A model generated the notes under the pieces. It was given only the letters and a program-made list of their open reading frames with translations, was not told where the DNA came from and made no database searches. From Galeopsis tetrahit (taxonomy: Eukaryota; Streptophyta; Magnoliopsida; Lamiales; Lamiaceae), in the NCBI GenBank assembly GCA_963675135.1, contig OY776130.1, positions 19,398,001 to 19,462,000 of the forward strand: a stretch of DNA of 64,000 nt, written 5' to 3'. The position numbers were made by a program, and so were the translations under genes. This document shows, in pieces, positions 44,601 to 54,170 of this stretch (position 1 is its first letter; every line of letters starts with the position of its first letter).

Positions 44601-46593
44601 TTCCTTTTCCTATTATCTTTCCTTTTGATCCACCACCATATGTAACATTACCACCATTCAAGGTCACATAATCAGATAAGTAGTCTATTTGTCCTGTCAT
44701 ATGTCTAGAACAACCACTATCAAAATACCATAGACCAGGTAAACATGCTTTCAAGGATGTGTGAACAACATTACAGGTAACTTTTGATTTCCATGCAGAT
44801 TTCACAGAATGTTTCCTAGGATGTGAAGACATTCTGGATGGCATAAACTCAGTTCTCAAATCTTTAAACATTTTCAAGCAGAAGGGACGAATATGACCAT
44901 ATCTAAAGCAATAATGACAAATATACTTCCTTTCAACCTTGTGAGAATCTGTTTATGCAGATGTTACACCAGATGTGCTAGCATTTGCCTTCACAAATTT
45001 CACAGGTTTTCTAAAATTTTCAGAAATAGAAGCAGTTTCACCATCATAACCTAAACCATAATTATTAGATTTACCAGTAGCTATAGCATCATTCACTTTA
45101 GAAGCACTCTTGGAAAACTTTTTGAAACTTAAGGTAGAGTTGATCAATTTCTCCTTCAGTTTACAAACTTCAAGATCTTTTCTGGTAAGTAAGACTTCTA
45201 GCTTAGTGATTGTGTCTTTCAGATCCTCATTCTCTTTATTCAAAGAATTCAGAGTGAGTTTTTTAGAGTTCCAATCATCTAACAATTTCTGATATGTCTC
45301 ATCATCAATCCTTTTTCCTGCATCATCAACAAAACCATTAAAACAGTTCAAATCTGGGTGACTCTGTTTTGATGTTACTGTAGATGTGAAGACATCAGGT
45401 GCAATATCAGAATCTGTATCATCCAGATCATCATCTGAGGAATCATTATAATCAATTCTGGTAAAATGAGCATGTTCATTTTCATTAAACTCATCAAGAT
45501 CATTATCAGATTCATCACTCAAGGTAGCACTAAAATTCAGTTTTTGCTTCAGTCTGGTATTGACACACTCATTTGCATAGTGTCCATAACCAGAACATGC
45601 ATTGCATTGAACTGATTTTCTAAATTCAGGATCATACCTTGGTTTACCTTCACTCTTTGATGGTCTTGGTGTGAATTGACTCTTCCTCCTTTCTGGTTGT
45701 GGTGTTGATGTGTTGATTTGGATCTTAGGCTGAATGTTTCCTTTAGATTTATGCATAGATTTCTTAAGAAACTTATTAAAATGCTTTGTAAGAAGGGCAA
45801 TGTTGTCAGGATTGCTAAGGCATTCATCAATCAATTCTTCATCCGAATCAACCTTAGTAATGATAGGCTGAATCTCAGATTTGTTTGATGTCTCTCCTTT
45901 AAAAACAACAACTTTCTTATCATCTTTAGCTTCATCAGTTTGATTAGTGTTTATTTCATAGGTTCTAAGAATACTCACTAATTCATTTTGACTCAACTTA
46001 TCAGTATCTTTTGCCTCTTCAATAGCACAAATTTTAGCATCAAATCTTTTAGGAACGGACCTTAATATCTTATGTACTACTCTAACATTAGAAATAGGGT
46101 CACCAAGAGAATGTGATTCATTAATAATCTCACTTAACCTTTCGTTGTAGGATGAAATTGTTTCATCTTCCCTCATTCGGAGATTCTCAAACTTTGTCCC
46201 CAACATTCGAAGCTTTGTCCTTCGAACACTATCGGAACCTTCACAATGCTCTTGTAACCTGTCTCATGCATCCTTAGAAGTAGAACAGTTAGATATAATT
46301 TTAAACATAGAGGTATCAACAGAAGTAAAAATAGCATTTAAGGCTTTAGAATTATATCCTGCTGTTGTTATCTCATCGGTCGTCCAATCAACTTCTTTCT
46401 TAAGTTGAATTTCACCATCGGCATCTGCTGGATTCTTTGGTACGTCCCAACCTGTAAGAATAGTCCTCCAAGCACGTTCATCAATTGACTTGATGTACAT
46501 ACGCATCTTAGGCTTCTAATAAGCATAATTTGAACCATCTAAAATGGGTGGCCTAAGTGCTGTGGATATGTGATGTGTTTCCATTGCTAACAT
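41632..46593 (-). pseudogene. Copia gag-pol of the nested element (one frame, four stops)
   Basis: One frame of 1654 codons from ATG 46593. Gag: UBN2-type domain (WTTDEITTAGYNSKALNAIF, then FENLRMREDETISSYNERL) and two CCHC knuckles, CNACSGYGHYANEC and CHYCFRYGHIRPFC. Protease: YFDSGCSRHMTG. Integrase: HQRLGHVNYRAMKKL, CGSCQKGKQ, the catalytic residues in LHMDLMGPM, RTDHGWEFEN and PQQNGIVERKN. RT: GTKWIYKNKTDES, HQMDVKVAFLNG, IYVDDIVFGS. RNase H: YSDADWAGD, STAESEYIAAGS, ADIFTKAL. Stops are TAG 46516, TGA 46264, TAA 44953 and TGA 44182. Three could each arise by a single G:C to A:T change. All catalytic residues are present. It is the best-preserved pol in the window but cannot be translated whole. 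Confidence 0.95.
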
Positions 46594-46646
46594 AAACTAA
46601 AAACACACTTTAAGCAAGGATCTAAACCTAGTGTCGTCAGGTATCG

Positions 46647-46660
46647 GCTCTGATACCAAC
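46647..46660 (-). other. Primer binding site of the nested copia
   Basis: On the minus strand the 5' LTR is followed by GTTGGTATCAGAGCC. TGGTATCAGAGC is the standard site complementary to the initiator tRNA-Met used by most plant copia elements. Confidence 0.95.
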
Positions 46661-47497
46661 TGAAAGTGTGTGGAGGGATGGTATCTAGTGTTTAAGTAAA
46701 AACAGAACAATGTTACACTGAATGTTGTGACAATTAGTGTAGCATTAACTCTAACAGAATGTGAAAAGTAAACACAGTACACAGCGGAAGTCTAAAACAC
46801 TAAAACACAATACGAACACAATGGAATAATTTTTAACATAGATTTTATTAATAACAAAACCTATGCTAAGCCTTACGGCGAAACAATAACTCAGTTCCTA
46901 AGTTATATACGAAAATGTCGTGTGAAATGTCTCAGCAATTACTTCAACATTCCACAAACAGAAACTACGATCGAGGCAGGTGCCTGAATCCGCAAACAGA
47001 CTTAAGTGTAAAAACACTGTCTAAAGAACTAATCTGATCTATGATTCACTCTCACTCGATACAAGACTAGAACTAAGACACAACTACTGACCATAACTCC
47101 TAACTAGGGTTGAACGCTCAAGGAGGTGTTACTCGAGTAGTGCATACTTTGAAATGAGAGGCTCTTGCGGTATTTATAGAGAAATACACAGCTTCTAGAT
47201 CCTTCCATTATGAGATCCTATTTTTTAGGACCTCAACCTCAATGATCTTTCTAGATCCTTCTGCCATCTTCCAGGTCGTTCTACAATGCTCCAAAGCCTT
47301 CTAGTACGTTCTCCAACATTCTGGAATCTTCCAGGTTCCAGACTCTTGTAGAAGCTTCTAGAATCGTTCCTCAATGTGAGAGCATTTAGTACAACATTTA
47401 ATGTAACATTTCAGAAAAGACTTAGAATAAATCAAGGAAGGTCAAATTAAGATGTTGTTGATAATGTTAAAGCATTTAAGAGTTAACAACATCTACA
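46661..47497 (-). repeat. 5' LTR of the nested copia (837 bp, internal 40-bp deletion)
   Basis: It is nearly identical to 36770-37646 but lacks 40 bp after ACTAAG at about 47077. The missing block is flanked by AAG in the other LTR, suggesting microhomology-mediated loss. Both heat-shock elements (47319-47331, 47351-47363) and the TATA box are kept. Confidence 0.95.
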
Positions 47498-47591
47498 GGA
47501 AGGATTAAAGGAATAGATTATTTCTTTTATAATTTATTATTTACCTACTCTCTTAAAAATTATCCTTTTTACGAGAGTAGGGGGGAGTGGT

Positions 47592-48286
47592 TGATGTAGA
47601 TAAATATGTCGCTCTTGGAAAAGTCGACACGTGGAAACGAGATAGATTATGATGGTCTTAATTTGGTCAGTAGGCTTGAAGGTGGGATTAATACACCCCT
47701 GGGCCTCAAAAGGGAAAGAAGATTGGTTGGGCCTTTGGCCCACATTCGAAGGATAATATCCTTTGGGCCTAAGGATAGGGCCCAAAGGGGAACGCATATT
47801 ATGGCTCATCATTTCCTAACTCAGTCAAAAGAAGGAGTCAACATAGGAAGGGGCCGAATATCTAGGAGCTTGGACCGAGCTTTCAGGAGAGTGGGTCGAG
47901 TTTATAGGGAGAACGAGTCTTTCCCTCTCCCGAGAGATGGGCCAGGTATATAAGCAGGTTATTTCTATATTCTTAATTACGTTTTTACACAATACATACA
48001 TCCTTACGAAATACATACTGAATTGAGAAGAAACACACTATTATTCGCCGAAATTCCCTTAGAGATACAGGGGAATTCCTCTTTGATTCTCCTAATATCG
48101 ATTCTGACTTGAGCGTCGGAGCTTCCACGCCGGAGCCCCCCTCCGGTGTGCTTTTGCAGGTCATTTTTGGACTCTCAAGGAGATCTACGTGAAGATTGCC
48201 AAAGACAAACGAGTGATTCGATTCGTGATTAGCAGTGCTCGTAGAGGAACGGCTGATATCTGAAGGCGTTCTTTTTCGACGCATCA
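47592..48286 (+). repeat. 3' LTR of the complete Tat element
   Basis: 695 bp, about 98% identical to the 5' LTR by eye. The TATA box is at 47947-47953. It is preceded by the purine tract GGGGGGAGTGG and followed by target duplication AAATC. Confidence 0.95.
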
Positions 48287-48291
48287 AAATC

Positions 48292-49108
48292 CATTATAAT
48301 TTGTATCTAATAAATATCCACTTACACGTGCACTAATAATATTTACATATTTGATTACATATATTTTACTATTAATAAATTATTCAAATAATAAGAATAT
48401 CTCATGTGTAACACCTTTTAAAATAATTCATTAGAAAAATTGCGGATATTACAGATTTGACATAAAAAAATATAATGGATAGGATTTACATAATTAAAGA
48501 AACAAATATTACAATGGAATATAATAATTAATATACATTTTTGTAATAATAAAAAAACTATGATTTTGAAGACGATCTAAAAATGATATTCATATTAAGA
48601 TAGACCTATGGTATTGTGTTTATAGTAATTTTGATATGTGCTGAAGAACTTGTAAATCAAATTAAAAAAGATTGACTGAGATTGAAAAATTATAGAAAAA
48701 AAAAAGGATTAAACACATATTGAGAAAAAATGTGACCTGCAAAAAAAAATAAAAGAATCAAATATTGTTAAAAAAATAATGAACAAAATAAGTTAAAAAA
48801 AGACTGAATGAAAATTATAGAAAAAATAAATTAAACACATATATTAGAAAAAATCTACAAAACAAATTTAAAAAGATTGAGTGAGATTGAAAAATTACAG
48901 AGAAAATAAATTAAACACATATTTTATTAATTATATTAGTGAGATCCTGTCTTGATCTACTCTTCTGATCTATTCTTTTGGACTACTCTGCTGATCTTGT
49001 TCTATCAGTAGAGTTGACTCTTCTGCTGTGCATTTCTAATCCATTGTTATTGGCAAGACTGTCTTCTGCTGAATTACTCTTGTGATCTACTCTGCTGATC
49101 TTGTTCTG
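48292..49108. other. AT-rich DNA without genes
   Basis: Nothing coding is seen. Between 48655 and 48925 a loosely repeated phrase (AGATTGA...GAAAAATTA...AAATTAAACACATAT) occurs three times. From 48950 to 49108 a CTGATCTTGTTCT-rich stretch resembles LTR-type sequence and resumes after 49746. Confidence 0.5.
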
Positions 49109-49116
49109 TTAGTGGA

Positions 49117-49745
49117 CACTAGTATGTGCTTAAAAGCACTTTTTTTTAAAAATATACTCCCTCCGTCCCGACTTAACTTTCATACCTACTTTTTCGGTCC
49201 TTTAGAAACTCTACCCATACAATATCTAAAATATTATATTTAATGTTATTATTTTTATGGTACATACATACACACAAGTCAACTCACTTATTAATTTTTT
49301 TTATAAAATTATATCTTAAAATTCTATTTAGTATAATATTTTAAAAATATGGGGTGAACAGTAAGTATGAAAGTTAAGTTGGGACGGAGGGAGTAATCAC
49401 TTTTGTAGTGTTTGCCAACACAACTAAGTGATTAAATTAAGTTGTTAAAAGTGATTTTGGTGACCTACTTTTAATAGCTTCCATGTGCTTCTCATTATTG
49501 TAGTAACCAATTTTACATTTTTGCCCTCACAATTTAAATAATATTTTATGTTTACACATTATATATCCATATGTAATATGGGTGTTTTTGTAAAATTATA
49601 AGGAAGCTATTTGTTTTGCAAACATCACAACATATATAAAATTGATTAAAAGTGCTTAATTTTAAAACACTATTCACTTTCAATTTTATTTCAAAAATTG
49701 ATTTTAATCACTTTGAATCAATCACTATTGTTTCCAAACACACTC
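49117..49745. mobile_element. Possible hAT-like MITE, split by a Stowaway
   Basis: TTAGTGGA (49109-49116) and TTAGTAGA (49746-49753) may be an 8-bp target duplication with one change. The interrupted CTGATCTTGTTCT-type sequence resumes on the far side. The ends (CACTAGTATGTGC and, inverted, GAGTGTGTTTGGA) pair only weakly. The Stowaway at 49157-49393 lies inside the left arm. Confidence 0.35.
49157..49393. mobile_element. Stowaway MITE
   Basis: Ends CTCCCTCCGTCCCGACTTAA and, inverted, CTCCCTCCGTCCCAACTTAA pair almost perfectly and extend through AACTTTCATAC. TA flanks both sides (49155-49156, 49394-49395). 237 bp, no ORF. Typical Stowaway. Confidence 0.95.
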
Positions 49746-49753
49746 TTAGTAGA

Positions 49754-50762
49754 GTCGACTCTTCTGATCTACTCTTCTAATCTTGAGCCATTAGCAGGTT
49801 GTCTTCTACTGATCTTGAGCCTTAGAGAACTTGACTTGCATATTCTTCTCAGCTTAAGTTCTCCCTCAACTAATGCTTTCTAACATCTATACCTGCCTAA
49901 CACATCAGATGTTCAACTAACCTGATCTATATGTTTCAACAGTACTGAAGCAAACTTAATCAAATTGATTTATCTATTATGACATATCATTTGGAGTTTT
50001 GTTATCTTAATAAAAATCTCATTTTATTCATAATGGAGTTAATTGACTTAAAGGTAATTAGAAATCATCGTCGAAATAATACTGTGTTTTTACCTTTTCA
50101 GATACGATATCGTCCTAATGCTCTAATAGTCTTTAAGGAAGGTGAATTCTCTAGTACAGTTTATGGAATGCTCCAATCGTCCTAATATGGAAGGTGAATT
50201 CTTTAGTACATTTATGGAAATTACTGTACGGATTTCTTTGATGTATTAGCTGATCAGTTCTTGATGTTTACAGTCTCTAAATTGAAGTGATGAAGTTGAA
50301 GCATTGACGCAAATTGAGATTGTTTTGATGCAGTGAGTGATGAAGGGTTCTTCTCAGGAGGAACAAAATCTTGGTTCTTGATGAGGCCACAGCCTCGATT
50401 GACTCGACTACAGAACGACTTTATCTATGATAATGTGCGTAGCTTACATGGATATGATTTATTGCATATTTATGGTTTGTTGAATTGTTGTAGGGAAGCT
50501 GATGGAGTAGGATGAACCTTCAAAGCTTATGGAAAGTAATTCTTCATTTTCAAAGCTTGTGGCTGAGAATTGGTCAAGTTGCAGCAAGACTTATTAGAGT
50601 TACTGTATTTGATTCAAAAGTTAAAGCAAGAAATATGAACTTGTGGTGGTAATATAATTTATGTAAATTTATCAGCAAGTTTGGATGTAGCTGCTGTACT
50701 CATTCGAATGAAATGTAGAATAATTTATGGAATGATGGGTAAATTATAAGATTATTATTATA
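49754..50762. other. Unassigned DNA
   Basis: The phrase GGAAGGTGAATTCT(C/T)TAGTACA occurs at about 50138 and 50189, a short imperfect duplication. A 60-codon plus-strand ORF at 50333 shows no recognisable domain. No gene is supported. Confidence 0.5.
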
Positions 50763-51009
50763 CTCCCTTCGTCCCATATTAATTTTCATAGGTAGATGGG
50801 CACAAATATTAAGAAAGTGTAATAATGTGTGGAGTTTTGAGGGGTAATTTTGTAAACTTTTATGTATAAAGTAAATAAATGAGTTGAATTTTGTGTATGT
50901 GTGGAGAAAAAGTAATGACATTTGTGTAAAATTTAGGATATTGTGAGGGTGGAGTTTATAAAGGATTTTCCATTTTAAGGGTGTGAAAGTTATTGTGGGA
51001 TGGAGGGAG
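50763..51009. mobile_element. Stowaway MITE, diverged
   Basis: Ends CTCCCTTCGTCCCATATTAA and, inverted, CTCCCTCCATCCCACAATAA, with TA on both sides (50761-50762, 51010-51011). 247 bp. Confidence 0.9.
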
Positions 51010-51031
51010 TATATAATAAGGATGAAAATTA

Positions 51032-51570
51032 AAATAGTCATATTCGTAAATGAGAGGTCCAATAAAAGAACCTGAGAACTCGAACAAATGAGTAGCCTTT
51101 AAAGCAAAATCTACTGAACCTAAATTCTCTTCAAACAAAAAGTATAGCAAATCAATCTGAACCAAGACATGTACATTACTAGTGATAAAAGAAAGTTAAA
51201 TTCAACTGAAGCAAAAAGATCGATCAGATGACAACAAAAAATACAGTGGCGTATGTTCAGGATATGCTTCTTGGGGGAACTGACATTGCGTTTGCGACTC
51301 TAAAATGGGCGATGACAAAACTCCTAGCTATATATGATGATGAAGAAATTGCAGGATGAGGTGAGGGGTATTCTGAATGGAAAACAGGATGAAATGCAGT
51401 ATTTGAAATTTGTAATCAAGGAAACTCTTCGTGATCACCCACAACAAGATATATACATCTAATTCATTTTGGAAATTCAAGAATTTATATTTGTTTGCAA
51501 AATCAACAAGTATTACAGTTGTACATACGAAATACTTCATTATTTAAAAAATTTTAAATAGTCATATTCG
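51032..51570. repeat. Direct repeat flanking a P450 fragment
   Basis: AAATAGTCATATTCG at 51032-51046 recurs at 51556-51570, and GAGAGGTC follows each copy at similar spacing. The copies are 524 bp apart and enclose the plus-strand P450 fragment. This suggests a tandem duplication or an insertion with duplicated ends. Confidence 0.55.
51261..51445 (+). pseudogene. Cytochrome P450 fragment (I-helix to K-helix)
   Basis: After a good acceptor (TATGTTCAG) the frame reads DMLLGGTDIAFATLKWAMTK, the oxygen-binding I-helix of a CYP71-type P450 at the position of the conserved family intron. A frameshift follows. The K-helix region then reads MKKLQDEVRGIL and YLKFVIKETLRDHP with the ExxR motif (ETLR) intact. 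Haem-binding and N-terminal parts are missing, so it is a relic. It lies in the opposite orientation to the larger P450 pseudogene 1.4 kb away and is not the same gene by sequence. Confidence 0.8.
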
Positions 51571-51589
51571 AAGAAGAGAGGTCACATAA

Positions 51590-52794
51590 GAGCATCTCCA
51601 GTGCTAGGTAAGAATTTGGAGGTTTGAATTTACCACATATATGCGGCATGTGTGTCACCTCAAAAATTTCATACCCTTTCCTTTAAAATACTTCTTCCTC
51701 CCCAATGCTCCCTTCCTTAAAAAATAACTATTCATGGCCACACTATCAAATTATATTTATTTTCCTAATCTTTATTCATTATTTATTTGATTTATAATTT
51801 TACTTCTTTAATTAAATATTATATTTAATATTTAAATTATACAAAAATAAATATTGTTAAAACATTTTGACCATTTTTTATTCGGGTTGGTCTGCTATGG
51901 ACTCGAGTGCATGTTATGCACCCTAGTCATGTTGCACTTTTCAGTTTTACTGACTTACACTTTTTGGTAGATGGTGTTGCACTTTTCAATTATTAAACTG
52001 TATAATAATTGAAAAGTGCAACACCATTTACCAAAAAGTGTAAGTCAGTAAAACTGAAAAGTGCAACATGGACTAGGGTGCATAACATGCACTCGAGTGC
52101 ATACTAGACTTTACCTTTTTATTCAAACTTGATTGAAAATATTAGAATCTTGAGGACGAATCAAGTTGTTCGAATTTTGTGTATGAATATTGGAGTTTTG
52201 AGAAGATGCATTTACTTTAAAACTATTAAAATTAAAAAAATTTATAGATCTATTTTAAGAGATGAATTGAAAATTATATATGAAGATAGAAATGATTTAC
52301 ACCACAACGTCTATTTATATAAATTAAAAAAATAGCTTTTTTTTTTTTTATCGTTGCCATCGTTTTTCTTTAATACAATGCAAAACAGTAATATTTTCAT
52401 TTCCTCAATTAAATATTAAATTATTAAAAAAAACTTTGAAATTTGACCAAATAAATCAAATAGATAAATATTGGTCAATTAATATATTCCCACACATACA
52501 CACGGATAAAGAAAAGAAAAAAGAAAATTTGTTGGACCCACGTCAATTTCTTTCAAGCGGAAATAAGTCTCACACGCCTGAAACTCTCTTTCTCTAGCTA
52601 CCGTGTTTTTCACGCCCCTCTTCACCCACTCTCACTCCCTTCTTCATTTTTTTCCCTTCCTAGGAAGCTCTGCTACTTCCCCACCATTCCTTCCTTTGCC
52701 ATCTCACCCAACCCACAACCGTTCCTTCCTCATTTTTGGGGAAGAGGTATGATTCCATGTAGACTCCTTCCCCTCCATTGGATTGGAGATGCTC
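51590..52794. mobile_element. PIF/Harbinger-like TIR element, non-autonomous
   Basis: Ends GAGCATCTCCAGTG and, inverted, GAGCATCTCCAATC match over the first 11 bases. TAA flanks both sides (51587-51589, 52795-52797), the target size and sequence expected for PIF/Harbinger. Length is 1205 bp, or about 964 bp without the nested foldback MITE and its duplication. No transposase is visible. A 68-codon ORF at 52129 has no recognisable domain. Confidence 0.65.
51884..52115. mobile_element. Foldback MITE, Mutator-type, copy 2
   Basis: A 232-bp near-perfect palindrome clearly of the same family as 15418-15650. It is flanked by the exact 9-bp duplication TTTTTATTC (51875-51883 and 52116-52124), which points to Mutator-like transposase mobilisation. 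The loop is only a few bases. It sits inside the PIF-like element, so it is younger than that insertion. Confidence 0.93.
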
Positions 52795-52859
52795 TAAACC
52801 TAACATATATAGGAGACCTACTCGAATAATAGAGGCAGAGATAAAATATTAATACACAT

Positions 52860-54170
52860 GGATTGAATTTATTTTTAGAATTTTAAAACAGAGAAGAAAG
52901 GATCTAAGCGTGTGAAGTTGTGACAACAAGCAAAGGAAGCCTTTTACGGACAGCGATGCCAGGACACCCCCTCCGACCTGCCCCAAAAGGGATAAAATCA
53001 AAATGAAGCCCTTTGAAGTCCATGCTTGAATCCAGGAACCTCTCAGGACTGACGGGTCTCTGGCAATGGCCCAAGCATTAACTATCACGCGTGTGTGAGC
53101 CGGGATGTCATAGCCTAGCTAGTAGCTTCGTGTCTTGGGTTGATTCTCGAGGGATCAGTAATGGGATTGGGGGATGTACTCTTAGACTCTCCTTGATCAC
53201 TGCTTTTAGATACGGCAGTTTCTCCAAGTCGTCCTCGTCTATCTCTTCCTTGCTTTCGCCAACTTTTCTGACTTCATTCTGCAAGATTTGCATGATTCTT
53301 GGATTTCTTAAAAGCTCTGCCAGTTCCGGCAGCGAACATATCCTGTAGGATTGGAAGATTGGGCAGTATTATATATATTATAAATACTATATACCAGAAT
53401 GAGAGCTTTGATAGAATCATCTGAAGTAATATGTCAACAAAATCCGATTCATCATCATCATCATCTTTAATATGAAGCACATCTCTATGATCTTCAAATA
53501 CTCATCGAAAAAGCTAGCAACTTTTTCAGCCTTAGCATTCAATCCATCAACACGATTAATAATCCAACCAAGCCACGGAATATAATCCTCAACGGCTGAA
53601 GTCCCCATAAACTCCCCCAAAAACTGCTTAAACTTTTCCCCTTCCCCATTGCCTCCGTACTTCCGCCCTAGCGCCACCCTGCACACCACGTCGCTCAAGT
53701 TCACAACCCCAGACGAACATCTTCTCGGTCATAAGGGACGTCTCTTCTTCCCTGATGCGGCGAAAACGCTGAACCCTCTTGTAGCTCAACAGATGCATCA
53801 CGCGCATATGCTCCGAACCTGTCGCCAATATTCGCCGTAGGGCGAAAAGGCAACGTCTCTCGAGGCGTAGAGGAGTTTAGCTTCGGCCTGTTTGAGAAAA
53901 TCAGGTCCTGGTTTTTCATTATCTCCAGCGCGGCGGTGGCTGAGGAGGCCACCACAACAGGGACGTTACCGAAATGAAGAAGCATGAGGTGGCCGTAGCG
54001 CTTGGAGCAGGATTGGAGAGAGCGGTGAGGGAGTTTTCCCAGCTGGTGGAGGTTTCCGACTAGGAGGAGCTTTCGTGGAGATGGCGGCAGCTTTTTCCCG
54101 GCGGCACACCAAATGTGAAGAGAGAGCAGGAGGACGAAAATGAAGAAAGAGAGAGGAAGTATGAGGTCTT
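52860..54170 (-). pseudogene. CYP71-like cytochrome P450 pseudogene
   Basis: On the minus strand exon 1 (about 54170-53395) reads a membrane anchor (ILPLSFFIFVLLLSLHIW), the proline hinge (KKLPPSPRKLLLVGNLHQLG), SNRPKL, then in shifted frames DVAFSPYGEYWRQ, YKRVQRFRRIREEE, VNLSDVVCRVALGRKYGG and DFVDILLQ. After a 52-nt intron, exon 2 (53342-~52870) has DMFAAGT, IMQILQNEVRKVG, YLKAVIKESLRVHPPIPLL (ExxR), PAHTRVIVNAWAIARDPSV and the haem loop FIPFGAGRRGCPGIA. Small deletions remove part of the segment after SNRPK, the helix-I AGTDT core and the PERF upstream region. A 2-bp insertion and other shifts break the frame at least four times, and the start codon is not evident. Intact relatives are ER-bound monooxygenases of specialised metabolism. 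This one is dead. Confidence 0.9.

Larger units (their letters stand above)
36770..47497 (-). mobile_element. Complete copia (SIRE-like) retrotransposon nested in the Tat element
   Basis: On the minus strand: 5' LTR 47497-46661, PBS, gag-pol 46593-41632, second ORF 40684-38354, purine tract (rc of 37647-37663) and 3' LTR 37646-36770. The 5-bp sequence GGAAG occurs at 36765-36769 and 47498-47502 as target duplication. The LTRs share their sequence except for about 6 substitutions and a 40-bp gap, which is less divergence than between the host Tat LTRs. Coding frames are complete except for nonsense codons. Confidence 0.95.
26470..48286 (+). mobile_element. Complete Tat-type Ty3 retrotransposon with a nested copia
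   Basis: Two LTRs (26470-27163 and 47592-48286) start TGATGTAGAT and end ACGCATCA. They are flanked by the perfect 5-bp target duplication AAATC (26465-26469, 48287-48291). The 5' LTR is followed by a PBS. The gag-pol frame (27223-32796) carries two stops. Downstream are a tandem array, a spliced antisense gene and a purine tract before the 3' LTR. By eye the LTRs differ at about 14 substitutions and one indel in 694 bp (~2%). Removing the nested copia (10.7 kb) leaves an element of about 11.1 kb. Confidence 0.95.

Noticed and set aside
50333..50515. Possible small gene (SDEGFFSGGTKSWFLMRPQP...)
   Set aside because: No family match, no supporting exon structure, surrounded by short duplications. 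Not enough to call a gene.
52129..52335. 68-codon plus-strand ORF inside the PIF-like element
   Set aside because: AT-rich, no recognisable domain, and no sign of splice extension. Likely chance.
52860..54170. Functional cytochrome P450
   Set aside because: The haem loop and ExxR are intact, but several frameshifts and missing segments, including the helix-I core, exclude a working enzyme.
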